Numbered from the stretch's first letter, positions 6,642 through 13,917 are shown. The stretch: DNA of 19,033 nt from DASZPJ01 sp035550295 (GCA_035550295.1 DASZPJ010000009.1:1-19033); one strand, 5' to 3'. Notes: generated by a model from the letters alone, not told the origin. Made by a program: numbers and translations.

Positions 6642-6676
6642 CCAAACGAACCTCTACGGAGGTTCGTTTGGATTTT
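6642..6676 (+). terminator. Intrinsic-terminator-like hairpin
   Basis: CCAAACGAACCTC (6642-6654) pairs perfectly with GAGGTTCGTTTGG (6659-6671): 13 bp around a TACG tetraloop, followed by ATTTTA. The stem is strong and the T-run short, so it may terminate only partly, letting some transcription into the next gene. Confidence 0.75.
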
Positions 6677-6706
6677 AGGGTAAAATAGATCCAAAGGACT
6701 ACTGAT

Positions 6707-6994
6707 ATGACACCCGAGCTTGATAAGACATTGCGCACAGCTGAACACGGTAAGCACATGGTTAACGTCGATTCGTTAGTGACTGTAACCGACGCTTCAC
6801 GGATTGGTGTTTCAGCGCTAGCCCGTCGAGCCGAAGCCGGCGAAGATGTCGCCATTCTAAATAAGGGAAGACCGACTGCTGTTTTTGTTGGCATCGATCG
6901 TCTGCGGTATCTTTCAGATCTCGAAGAGCGTGTTGCGGCTCGAGAAGACTTGCTCAAAAAAATCGCCGAATTAATTCCAGTGGTAACCTCATGA
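6707..6994 (+). CDS. Phd/YefM-like antitoxin-fold protein, no toxin partner, coupled to trmD
   Basis: 95 residues. Residues ~25-70 match the Phd/YefM antitoxin pattern: a start strand (SLVTVTDASR), a helix (GVSALARRAEAGED), then the strand pair VAILNKGRPTAVFVGIDRLRYL. The C-terminal part (DLEERVAAREDLLKKIAELI) is a charged helix like a toxin-binding arm. No RelE, Doc or PIN toxin gene is adjacent; its last four bases overlap the trmD start (ATGA), so it is translated as a unit with trmD. It occupies the place where rimM usually sits. AAGGA at 6694-6698 is eight bases before the ATG, and TAAAAT at 6681-6686 is a possible -10. It could be an orphan antitoxin turned DNA-binding regulator. Confidence 0.7.
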   Translation: MTPELDKTLRTAEHGKHMVNVDSLVTVTDASRIGVSALARRAEAGEDVAILNKGRPTAVFVGIDRLRYLSDLEERVAAREDLLKKIAELIPVVTS

Positions 6995-7644
6995 AAATCC
7001 AAATTATCACGCTTTTTCCGGAAGTGTTTAAGCCTTACTTGAGTGCCAGCATGCTCTGGAAGGCGAGCGATAGACAGATTGTGCAGTACGAATTGATTGA
7101 CCTGCGTGACTTTGGCCTTGGACCACGCAAAACCGTCGACGATACGCCATACGGTGGCGGCGACGGCATGCTGTTGATGGTGGAGCCGCTCAGCAAAGCC
7201 ATCGAACAAGCCAAGCACAATGATCCGTCGGCCAAAGTTTATTTGCCAACGCCACGCGGTGAAGTCTACAAGCAATCCAAAGCCAAGCAGATTGCCAGTG
7301 AGACCAGTGGCATGATCATAATCTGCCCGCGTTACGAAGGTTACGACGAACGTGTCACGCAGTGGGTCGACGAGCAATTTTGCATTGGCAACTATGTGCT
7401 GACCGGCGGCGAACTGCCGGCCATGATCTTGGTTGATTCTGTTGTCCGACTTTTGCCAGGCGTGCTCGGTGGCGAAACTAGCGCCGAGATTGAGTCATTC
7501 CAGGACGACGACCAGAACATTGAATTTCCCCAATACACGCGCCCAGAAGTTTTCCGGGACTTAGAAGTCCCCAAAGTTTTGTTGAGTGGCAACCACGGTG
7601 AGATCGCCAAATGGCGCGCTGCCCAAAGCAAAAAGTCTAGGTAA
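6991..7644 (+). CDS. trmD: tRNA (guanine-N1-)-methyltransferase
   Basis: Methylates G37 of tRNAs with a G at position 36, using S-adenosylmethionine bound in a trefoil knot. Signatures: VDDTPYGGGDGM, VYLPTPRGEVYKQ, IICPRYEGYDERV, GNYVLTGGELPAM and YTRPEV...VLLSGNHGEI. By alignment with E. coli TrmD from memory, the residue equal to catalytic D169 (in EDSF) is glutamate here (IESF), while the arginine equal to R154 (DSVVR) is kept. It is 217 residues; the protein stops soon after WRAAQSKKSR, missing about 20-35 residues usual at the C-terminus. The last 8 bases overlap the opposing kinase gene. Confidence 0.94.
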   Translation: MKIQIITLFPEVFKPYLSASMLWKASDRQIVQYELIDLRDFGLGPRKTVDDTPYGGGDGMLLMVEPLSKAIEQAKHNDPSAKVYLPTPRGEVYKQSKAKQIASETSGMIIICPRYEGYDERVTQWVDEQFCIGNYVLTGGELPAMILVDSVVRLLPGVLGGETSAEIESFQDDDQNIEFPQYTRPEVFRDLEVPKVLLSGNHGEIAKWRAAQSKKSR

Positions 7645-8251
7645 TCCTAGCAGCAATTAGCGGCGTAACTTTGTCGAGCACTTGTTTTTGGTTTAGCTTG
7701 GCAACGTTTACAACCACATCTGCCTGGACTTTGCTGGGTGCTACATACCTGTCGTGCATTGGACGTAGTACCAGGCGACGGTAGTCAGGCGGAAAATTGC
7801 CCAGGCGCAAGCTGCTATGGATTCTACGCTCGACGTGTGTTTGAAACGGCGCGTCCAAATAGACCGAAAGGTCGAGCAGCTTGCGGATTTTTGGATAGTA
7901 CAGCGCCAGGAAACCTTCGACAATGATGACTGGTTGTGGGTTGAATTTGACCGGAATCCGTTGGCCGGTCCGCAAAAAGTCAGGGTTCAGGTCAGGGCTT
8001 TTGGTATTGATGGTGACCGATTTGCCGGCCTTCAAGTCAGCCAGGTCTTTTGCCATTTTGCTGTAGTAAAGCGAGCGCGGATCGTCCCAATTTGGCATGC
8101 CAGCTCGTTTTGGAATCTCATCGGCTGGCCGGAAATAATCATCCATATGGAAGATCATCACTTTGCTTGGTAAAGATTCGCAGAGACCAAAAGCCAAGGT
8201 TGATTTGCCGGACCCAGAACCGCCGGCAACGCCGACTACAAAGGATTTCAT
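7637..8251 (-). CDS. Uridine kinase / phosphoribulokinase-family kinase
   Basis: A 204-residue P-loop kinase. Walker A is GGSGSGKST at residues 10-18. The acidic DDYF motif is at 37-40 after strand VMIFHM. The NWDDPRSL segment (54-61) corresponds to the uridine kinase NFDHP motif, and VIIVEGFLALYYPKIRKL and DAPFQTHVERRIHSS match the later strand and lid. Uridine to UMP phosphorylation (nucleoside salvage) is the likely reaction, which fits a nucleotide-scavenging organism; cytidine or another substrate is possible. ATG at 8251 has an extended -10 only six bases upstream and no usable Shine-Dalgarno. It lies 24 bases after the efflux gene on the same strand. Confidence 0.85.
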   Translation of the reverse strand: MKSFVVGVAGGSGSGKSTLAFGLCESLPSKVMIFHMDDYFRPADEIPKRAGMPNWDDPRSLYYSKMAKDLADLKAGKSVTINTKSPDLNPDFLRTGQRIPVKFNPQPVIIVEGFLALYYPKIRKLLDLSVYLDAPFQTHVERRIHSSLRLGNFPPDYRRLVLRPMHDRYVAPSKVQADVVVNVAKLNQKQVLDKVTPLIAARIT

Positions 8252-8257
8252 CCCACC

Positions 8258-8266
8258 ATCATATCA
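8258..8266 (-). promoter_or_regulatory. Extended -10 of the uridine kinase gene (leaderless geometry)
   Basis: On the minus strand TGA-TATGAT, six bases before the kinase ATG. No -35 is visible, but the TGn extension can replace it. It would give the kinase its own transcript beside any read-through from the efflux gene. Confidence 0.5.
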
Positions 8267-8275
8267 GTAGCGCGA

Positions 8276-9838
8276 CTAAAGAGCGTGTGACGGGCCTTCA
8301 AGGCCTTCGCCGGCTGCCTCGTCGCGTGCTTCACTGCGCAGAGGGCTCTCTTTTAAGAATAGTGAAATCACGACCGCCACTATAGCGAATGGAATGCCGA
8401 TCAAGAAAACATCATGGAAGGCCATAGCAAAAGCATTAAGCACGGTGTGTGCGACTGACGGTGGCAAAGTCTGCAAATTGCTAGCGCTGTGCTGCAAGCC
8501 TTTGGCAGCCTGTACACCTGCTTGGCCCGGGATTGATTGGCGAATATGCAGGCTCAGGCGGTTTAACAAAATTGCGCCAAACACTGCTGCGCCCATGGCG
8601 CTGCCAATGGTTCGGAAGAAAACTACAGACGAAGTAGCGGTACCCAAATCTTTACGATCAACGGCGTTCTGGACAGCTAGAGTTAGGACGGGCATCACCT
8701 GGCCAATACCTGCACCGAGCAGTAACATCCAAACACCCAGCTCCCAGCGTGGTGTCGTGGCAGTTATGTGGCTAAATAGCCAAAAGCTAATCACCACAAA
8801 AATACTGCCGACGATGGGGAATTTGCGGTAACGGCCAATTTTGGAAATCAGCCGGCCGGATGTTAATGAAGCGGTCATCATGCCGACGATCAACGGCAAT
8901 AGCATCAATCCCGATTTAGTGGCTGAGTCGCCACGTACAATTTGCTGGTACTGTGGCAGGAAGATCAAGGCGCCGAACATCACCAGGCCGATGACCATAC
9001 TCAGTAAAGTTGTAACGCTGAAAATCTCGTTCTTGAAGAGTCGTAGCGGCAAGATTGGCTCGGCGGCTTTGGTTTCACGCCAGATGAATAACAGGGCGGA
9101 GATAACAGTTGCGCCAAATAAACTTAAAATCTGCCAAGACATCCACGGGTAGTCAACACCTCCCCAGACAGTTCCCAGCAGCAAACTGACCACGCTGGTT
9201 GCCATCAAAGCTGCGCCGGCATAGTCGACTTTGTGGGGGCTTTTATGAACCGGCAAGTGCAAACGGGCAGCGATGGCCGACAGGGCCAGAAGGCCAATAG
9301 GCAGGTTGATGTAGAATACCCAGCGCCAACTTAGGTGGTCTGTAAAGAAGCCGCCAAGCAGCGGTCCAATCACGCTGGATGTCGCAAAAACTGCGCCAAA
9401 ATAACCCTGGTAACGGCCACGTTGGCGTGGCGGCACAATATCGCCGATGATCGCAAAGACAAGTGTCATCAAGCCACCCGCACCAATTCCCTGGAGCCCA
9501 CGAAAAACTATCAGCTGGTTCATACTCTGGCTAAGGCCGCAGAGAGCCGAGCCGACCAAAAAGATAATTATCGCACTTTGGAAGATTTTTTTGCGGCCGA
9601 ACATATCGCTGATTTTTCCATATAGCGGCGTGGCCACGGCGCTGGTTAGCAAGTAGGAAGTTGCCACCCATGAGTATTTGCTGAGACCTTTCAAGTCGCT
9701 GGCAATTTTTGGTAAAGCCGTAGACACAATCGTCTGGTCGAGGGCTGCCAAGAGCATGGCCAACATCAGGGCAGTGATAACCACCATGATTTCGGCATGG
9801 CTGCGTTCCTGGTGCTCGGCGGTTGTTGGTTCGGACAT
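8276..9838 (-). CDS. DHA2-family (EmrB/QacA-type) multidrug efflux MFS transporter
   Basis: 520 residues, many hydrophobic helices consistent with the 14-TM DHA2 drug:H+ antiporters of the cytoplasmic membrane. Family motifs: LDQTIVSTALP at 33-43 in TM1 (motif D1), GKISDMFGRKK at 74-84 (motif A), a GPLLGG motif C (antiporter motif) around 157, and WRWVFYINLPIG directly after. A cytoplasmic tail ends rich in charged residues. The ATG at 9838 shares a base with the marR stop (TAATG), so both genes are one operon under MarR control, the standard arrangement for a ligand-induced drug pump. The substrate cannot be read from the sequence. Confidence 0.94.
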   Translation of the reverse strand: MSEPTTAEHQERSHAEIMVVITALMLAMLLAALDQTIVSTALPKIASDLKGLSKYSWVATSYLLTSAVATPLYGKISDMFGRKKIFQSAIIIFLVGSALCGLSQSMNQLIVFRGLQGIGAGGLMTLVFAIIGDIVPPRQRGRYQGYFGAVFATSSVIGPLLGGFFTDHLSWRWVFYINLPIGLLALSAIAARLHLPVHKSPHKVDYAGAALMATSVVSLLLGTVWGGVDYPWMSWQILSLFGATVISALLFIWRETKAAEPILPLRLFKNEIFSVTTLLSMVIGLVMFGALIFLPQYQQIVRGDSATKSGLMLLPLIVGMMTASLTSGRLISKIGRYRKFPIVGSIFVVISFWLFSHITATTPRWELGVWMLLLGAGIGQVMPVLTLAVQNAVDRKDLGTATSSVVFFRTIGSAMGAAVFGAILLNRLSLHIRQSIPGQAGVQAAKGLQHSASNLQTLPPSVAHTVLNAFAMAFHDVFLIGIPFAIVAVVISLFLKESPLRSEARDEAAGEGLEGPSHAL

Positions 9839-10335
9839 TAGAGGTTGATCCCTTTCTGTTTAGTGGTTGGTAATTTTGGAGTTGAATAATTAAGGTCAGC
9901 CAGGTCTTGGCTAAAACGTGAAAATAAGGTGATGAGTTGCTTGCGGTCATTGGCTGGCCATCGTTCCAGGACTTGGCTCATCGGCAGCCGTTGGGATTTC
10001 CAGAGCCGGTTAACCAGGGCCTTGCCGCGGGTAGTGATACGCAAGTCAATAGCGCGCCGGTCATTTCGGTCGGGCACTCGTCTCAGTAATCCCATAGCTT
10101 CCAGCTCCTGTGTTTTGCGGGTAATTGAAGGCGCTTCTACGCCCAATTGGCTGGCCAAATCCTGGACACGACAGCTTTGGCCGGCCAGGGTGTGCAGGAT
10201 AATTGCGGAAGGGCGATCCAAGTTTACGCCGGCATGGGCCATAACCCGAGCCCAGTGCTGGGGGCGTTTCATAAATTGGAAGAAGAGTCTCATGGCTTCT
10301 TCCAAGTCAGCAATATCGGCGTCTAATGACTTCAC
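9838..10335 (-). CDS. MarR-family transcriptional regulator
   Basis: 165 residues with a winged helix-turn-helix. The recognition part is RVQDLASQLGVEAPSITRKTQELEAMGLLRR (about 57-86), followed by the wing DRNDRRAIDLRITTRG (89-104), a hallmark of MarR proteins, and dimerisation helices on both sides. It is likely a repressor of its own operon with the efflux gene: the promoter contains a perfect 17-bp palindrome. The start is GTG at 10335, preceded by GGGGAG too close for normal use; the -10 ends six bases upstream, so the message may be leaderless. ATG at codon 15, with GGAAG upstream, is an alternative start. Confidence 0.93.
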   Translation of the reverse strand: MKSLDADIADLEEAMRLFFQFMKRPQHWARVMAHAGVNLDRPSAIILHTLAGQSCRVQDLASQLGVEAPSITRKTQELEAMGLLRRVPDRNDRRAIDLRITTRGKALVNRLWKSQRLPMSQVLERWPANDRKQLITLFSRFSQDLADLNYSTPKLPTTKQKGINL

Positions 10336-10341
10336 TCCCCT

Positions 10342-10370
10342 AGTATAAATAATTACTTACTCTAAGTAAA
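10342..10370 (-). promoter_or_regulatory. Promoter of the marR-efflux operon
   Basis: On the minus strand TTTACT (10370-10365), a 17-bp spacer, TATACT (10347-10342). Six bases separate the -10 from the GTG start. Confidence 0.65.
10353..10369. promoter_or_regulatory. Palindromic operator, probable MarR site
   Basis: Perfect inverted repeat TTACTTA-ctc-TAAGTAA lying over the -35 and spacer of the marR promoter. MarR-family dimers bind palindromes of this size, and the position would block RNA polymerase. Binding is inferred. Confidence 0.65.
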
Positions 10371-10383
10371 TACTAATTATTCT

Positions 10384-10803
10384 TTAATACCTGGAATCGT
10401 AGCCGCTAAATCTTACATGGAGGTTGTATTGCCTGTATCCCCCGCTATGTGAATCAACATTGATGTGGCTGTGACTGCCGTCGTTTGAGCCGGCCGCCTG
10501 CAGGCTCTGGGTGCTGCTTGGTGACGACTGGGGTATTGTTTTGCCCGAATTGGTTGCCTGGTTGGCTGTCGTGTCATTTGTTATTACCGGTAGTTTAGAA
10601 GGTTTACTAAATTTGAGACCAGAGATTGTGGCCTGCGATGTAGACCGAATGCTTTGGGACGACGATGCGTTAGCAGCAGTTGATTTAGGCTGGTATATGG
10701 CAAAGCCATAACAAAAAACCAACGTAACAAGGAGCGGTGGCAAAACTAGCATGAAAGGTTTGTCTGTTTTCGTAAGGCCCACTTGTGAAGAATATTTTGC
10801 CAA
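10384..10803 (-). CDS. Small single-pass membrane protein, unknown function
   Basis: 139 residues with no recognised family. Residues ~17-37 (FMLVLPPLLVTLVFCYGFAIY) form one transmembrane helix after a short N-terminal part containing lysines. The rest is a Ser/Thr/Asn/Gln-rich, probably extracellular linker, ending in a His/Ser/Tyr-rich segment (SHSHINVDSHSGGY and a C-terminus rich in Tyr and Arg). The start is TTG at 10803 with GGGGAG five bases before it. It is divergent from the surface-protein genes. The upstream region has a small hairpin CCCAG-CTGGG (10827-10840) and two GGTAATC copies. It may be a surface component, but that is only context. Confidence 0.55.
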   Translation of the reverse strand: MAKYSSQVGLTKTDKPFMLVLPPLLVTLVFCYGFAIYQPKSTAANASSSQSIRSTSQATISGLKFSKPSKLPVITNDTTANQATNSGKTIPQSSPSSTQSLQAAGSNDGSHSHINVDSHSGGYRQYNLHVRFSGYDSRY

Positions 10804-10924
10804 ATTAACTCCCCGATTACCGATTACCCAGCCAACTGGGTTAAATTATCCTATAAATATAGCATGGCAAAATTGCAAAACAGTTAGCTTTTTCACATAC
10901 CCGGCATAATACGACCCTATACAT

Positions 10925-11599
10925 ATGGGCGTACCGTACAATAAGTGTATGCTTCGCAAACAACCCCCAGCCCAGGATTACCGCCTACACGAACATCCGA
11001 CGAAGTCGCGTGGCAGACCCAGGATTTATCGTAAACGTAACCTGGCGGCATGCTTTATTTTAATAGCCATAATCTTTGTCATGCGTTTAGTGTCTGCGCC
11101 GGTGCAAGGCCACAACACAAAAGTCGATGTCCAACTCAAGCAGTCACCAACTAGCCACCACAGCACCCTTGTGCCAGCCAGCCAGCAATCCAACCGCTAC
11201 TATCGTCTAAACTTACCGGTCGGATATAGCGCCCAACCGATCCAAAATGTAGCCGGTTTGTTAGTTAGCCAGACGATTACAAAACCCGGGGCACTTGGCA
11301 GCCTGATAATCAATATTGCCGTGAAAAATATGCCGGAAGGCGGACTTGGCAATGACTCATCTTACCGTGCCCGCCAACAAGACACCGCCCGTTATCGTCT
11401 AACCAGCCAAAATCTAGGCGGCGATAATATAACTATCAGCAATGACAGCCAATCCGAAGCCGTTGCCGCCTTCTGGCCGCATGGCGGATACTTGGCAACA
11501 ATTGGCATTGAGTCCAGCATTCAAAATCCGGCTACTGACGATAACGCTGATGAACTGCGTAGCCTGCAAGCCATTCTGACGGCCTGGCAATGGCAATAA
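10925..11599 (+). CDS. Membrane-anchored extracytoplasmic protein, unknown function
   Basis: 224 residues from the ATG at 10925, or 216 from the ATG at 10949. The second start is supported by TACAAT ending six bases before it (leaderless geometry). An arginine/lysine-rich N-terminal part (RGRPRIYRKR) precedes a TM helix (AACFILIAIIFVMRLVSA), which would place the rest outside. The outer domain begins at about residue 85 (YYRLNLPVGY), contains a strand-rich core and ends with a helix (ADELRSLQAILTAW). No known motif. It is the first of a + strand series of surface-type genes; 44 bases separate it from the next. Annotated from the upstream ATG with doubt. Confidence 0.6.
   Translation: MGVPYNKCMLRKQPPAQDYRLHEHPTKSRGRPRIYRKRNLAACFILIAIIFVMRLVSAPVQGHNTKVDVQLKQSPTSHHSTLVPASQQSNRYYRLNLPVGYSAQPIQNVAGLLVSQTITKPGALGSLIINIAVKNMPEGGLGNDSSYRARQQDTARYRLTSQNLGGDNITISNDSQSEAVAAFWPHGGYLATIGIESSIQNPATDDNADELRSLQAILTAWQWQ
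10937..10942 (+). promoter_or_regulatory. Possible -10 box before the internal ATG at 10949
   Basis: TACAAT, six bases before ATG 10949, the same spacing as in marR and the kinase gene. No convincing -35. CATAAT at 10905-10910 is a rival. Confidence 0.3.
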
Positions 11600-11643
11600 G
11601 CCGGTTTGAGACTGGCCGCCTAAAATGCTACTGTTAAAGAGAT

Positions 11644-12711
11644 ATGAGGATTGTAACGTTGCTTGGCACCCTGCTGTTTGCCAGCTTGCCTGCGACCAGT
11701 AACTACCAACTAAATAGCTATGGCTTTGGGAGTGGTGGTACGGCTAATAGTTCGACGGCAACCTATTCTTTAGAAGGCCAGGCCGGCGACTTAAACGGTG
11801 CTGACAGTTCGACGTCTAACGCCAGCGTGAAGCCGGGATTCATCCATACCGAACAGGCCAATGTGCCCCAAATTACGGTGGATAATAACAGCGGCCAATA
11901 TTACAACAAGCTGCATTTTGTGATCCAGCCCAATAGCCACGATCCGACCGACGCTACTTATTTGATTGCTATCAAAACCACTAGCACGACTAATATGAAC
12001 ACGGCCAGTGGTTTGCAGTATGTCCAGCCGGACGGTACGCTTAGCAGTACGCTGAGCCTGGCTGATTACCAGAATTACTCGACCTGGGGTGGTTCCGGCG
12101 GCAGCCTGATCATTGGCCTGCAGCCCAGCACTACTTACTATGTGGCAGTTCGATCTACCCAAGGCAAGTTTACAGAATCGGCCTATGGCCCGGTCGTCAG
12201 CCTGGCCACTGCGGCGCCAACGCTTAGTTTTAGCCTGGTTACCAGTAGCCAAAGTTCACCGCCATTTAGTGTTGATCTTGGCACTTTGACGGCGGGCACC
12301 ATTGCTACTGCTGGCAATAACATCACAACCACCCTTAGCACGAACGGAGCCAGCGGCGGGGACATTTATGTAGACGGCAGCAATGGCGGCTTGAAGAGTA
12401 GTTCTACGGGTGATTTGATACCGGCGGTTAGCAATGACCTGGCCACCATCAGTAATGGTTTCGGAGCGCAGCTGAAGAGTGGCAGTTTGGGTCAAGCTGC
12501 GGGTGGGCCCTTCACAGTCGTCGGTCCTTTTAATGTGAGTGGCAATAACGTCGGCTCCATTGGTAGCACGGTAGAAAGTTTGTTTACCAGTAGCACGCCA
12601 ATTACTTCCGGGACCGGCTCTTTAGTCCTCAAGGCCAAAGCCAAATCAACTGATATTGCGGCCCATGACTACCAGGAAGTCCTGACGTTTGTAGCGTCGG
12701 CCAATTTCTAA
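11644..12711 (+). CDS. Secreted surface protein with fibronectin-III-like domain
   Basis: 355 residues. A signal peptide of about 20 residues (MRIVTLLGTLLFASLPATS) is followed by a Gly/Ser/Thr motif of the type YGFGSGGTANSSTATYSLEGQAGDL...GFIH, seen near the N-terminus of many bacterial surface proteins. Residues ~75-180 look fibronectin-III-like, ending GLQPSTTYYVAVRSTQGKFTES. The last 160 residues form a beta-rich domain (SFSL...VDLGTLTAG...) ending LTFVASANF at the very C-terminus, like the next protein. No TM anchor or sorting motif, so cell attachment would need a partner. No W-x-L motif. The promoter is unclear; TAAAAT at 11621-11626 is a candidate -10. Confidence 0.75.
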   Translation: MRIVTLLGTLLFASLPATSNYQLNSYGFGSGGTANSSTATYSLEGQAGDLNGADSSTSNASVKPGFIHTEQANVPQITVDNNSGQYYNKLHFVIQPNSHDPTDATYLIAIKTTSTTNMNTASGLQYVQPDGTLSSTLSLADYQNYSTWGGSGGSLIIGLQPSTTYYVAVRSTQGKFTESAYGPVVSLATAAPTLSFSLVTSSQSSPPFSVDLGTLTAGTIATAGNNITTTLSTNGASGGDIYVDGSNGGLKSSSTGDLIPAVSNDLATISNGFGAQLKSGSLGQAAGGPFTVVGPFNVSGNNVGSIGSTVESLFTSSTPITSGTGSLVLKAKAKSTDIAAHDYQEVLTFVASANF

Positions 12712-12746
12712 CCCGTTAATCACCTGTGGAAAACTCTACAAGGGGT

Positions 12747-12774
12747 TTGCATCTGTTAACTAATGTGTTAGCAT
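12747..12774 (+). promoter_or_regulatory. Candidate promoter of the 12817 gene
   Basis: TTGCAT (12747-12752), a 16-bp spacer, and TAGCAT (12769-12774) preceded by TGT (extended -10). The leader to the ATG is about 35 nt, without a clear Shine-Dalgarno. Confidence 0.4.
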
Positions 12775-12816
12775 AAGCGTTAGGTCAACCAAAACAAAAA
12801 TTCAAAGCCTCACACT

Positions 12817-13902
12817 ATGACCATTCAAAAACGTTTTATATTCACGGCCGGCTTATTGCTGGTGGCTTTGCTGTTGCCAGATATCGCCAACGCCACGCAG
12901 CTGACCCAGGCCGGGGTGCGCCTTGGCCGGTTGGGCATAGGCGCGAGTGCTAATAACGACCTGTTGGTTACCTTCAAACTAAATACTACCCCGACCAGCG
13001 TCTCTAAGATTAAGATCTGTCTGCCCTCTGGGTTTACGACTACCAGTGGTGCCGCTCCATTAGGCACGACTTTTCCAAATACACCTGCCGGCATAACTGC
13101 TCCCCCCGGCTTGCCGGCTACGGCCACTACAGCTGTGGGCTCTGGCGGTTGTTTGGGCGGTTCCATTACCGTCAATGGGCTTACTTCAGCCAGCCTGAAC
13201 AACACTACACTTTACGGTTTTACGGTAGCATCTGGCTATGTCACCAATCCTGGCTTAGCCGGCCAATACAACTTGACAGTAGAAAGCGAAAATATAGCCG
13301 CTACACCGATTGATACAACAACCACGCCGGTCTACATTTATGGGTCGTCGTCTAACCAAGACCAGATCAATGTCACGGCCTCAGTGGCACCAAACTTTAG
13401 CTTCCAGTTAAGTTCTAACAGCGACGCAATTTCCCAAGTAGACTCAGCCAGTGTCAAGACTTCCACTGGTGTAACGATGACGGTTGGCACCGACTCACCG
13501 TTGGGCTACACAGCTTATGTAAAGTCAGCCAATGGCGCGTTGGTATCAGTGACCAGCCCGGGCACCCCCATTACCACCGGCACCTTTGACGGCACACCGG
13601 ACGCCATTACAGCCGGCACGACCAAATATGGCTTTTTGCCGACCACTGGCCCGGCCTGTTCAACATGTACGGGCGCATTATCTTATGACACCGAATACTC
13701 CAGTGGCGGTGGTGCGCCGATTGTTTCTGCCACCCAGGCCGGCTCTTTCAACAGCACCAACTTTGCATCGTTTGTTTCGCGCAATGGTTACACCAATGGT
13801 GACCAAGTCATTCTCAAAGAACGCGTAGCTGTGGCCAACACTATTGGTTATGCCAATGACTATAGCGATACGCTGACGATTGTTGCCGCCGGCAATTACT
13901 GA
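12817..13902 (+). CDS. Secreted beta-rich surface protein with C-terminal domain shared with the preceding gene
   Basis: 361 residues. A signal peptide (KRFIFTAGLLLVALLLPDIANA, cleavage after ANA) precedes a Thr/Gly/Ser/Pro-rich mature part with scattered cysteines (KICLPSG, GGCLGG, GPACSTCTG) that could form disulphides. The N-terminal half to about 180 is a first beta domain (DLLVTFKLNTTPTSVSKIKIC). The C-terminal half (NFSFQLSSNSD...) resembles that of the upstream protein and ends YSDTLTIVAAGNY. That is reminiscent of the last strand of WxL cell-wall-binding domains, though no W-x-L is present. No anchor of its own; the two membrane proteins encoded next may hold it. Confidence 0.75.
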   Translation: MTIQKRFIFTAGLLLVALLLPDIANATQLTQAGVRLGRLGIGASANNDLLVTFKLNTTPTSVSKIKICLPSGFTTTSGAAPLGTTFPNTPAGITAPPGLPATATTAVGSGGCLGGSITVNGLTSASLNNTTLYGFTVASGYVTNPGLAGQYNLTVESENIAATPIDTTTTPVYIYGSSSNQDQINVTASVAPNFSFQLSSNSDAISQVDSASVKTSTGVTMTVGTDSPLGYTAYVKSANGALVSVTSPGTPITTGTFDGTPDAITAGTTKYGFLPTTGPACSTCTGALSYDTEYSSGGGAPIVSATQAGSFNSTNFASFVSRNGYTNGDQVILKERVAVANTIGYANDYSDTLTIVAAGNY

Positions 13903-13911
13903 CCAGTCATG

Positions 13912-13917
13912 TATACT
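13912..13917 (+). promoter_or_regulatory. Possible -10 box before the first DUF916-like gene
   Basis: TATACT with ten bases to the ATG at 13928, in the 25-base gap after the previous stop. No good -35 and no Shine-Dalgarno. It would give a leader of only about four bases. Confidence 0.4.

Noticed and set aside
6707..7644. Complete type II toxin-antitoxin pair
   Set aside because: The gene after the Phd-like one is clearly trmD, and the upstream gene is the KH protein; no toxin is present in the neighbourhood.
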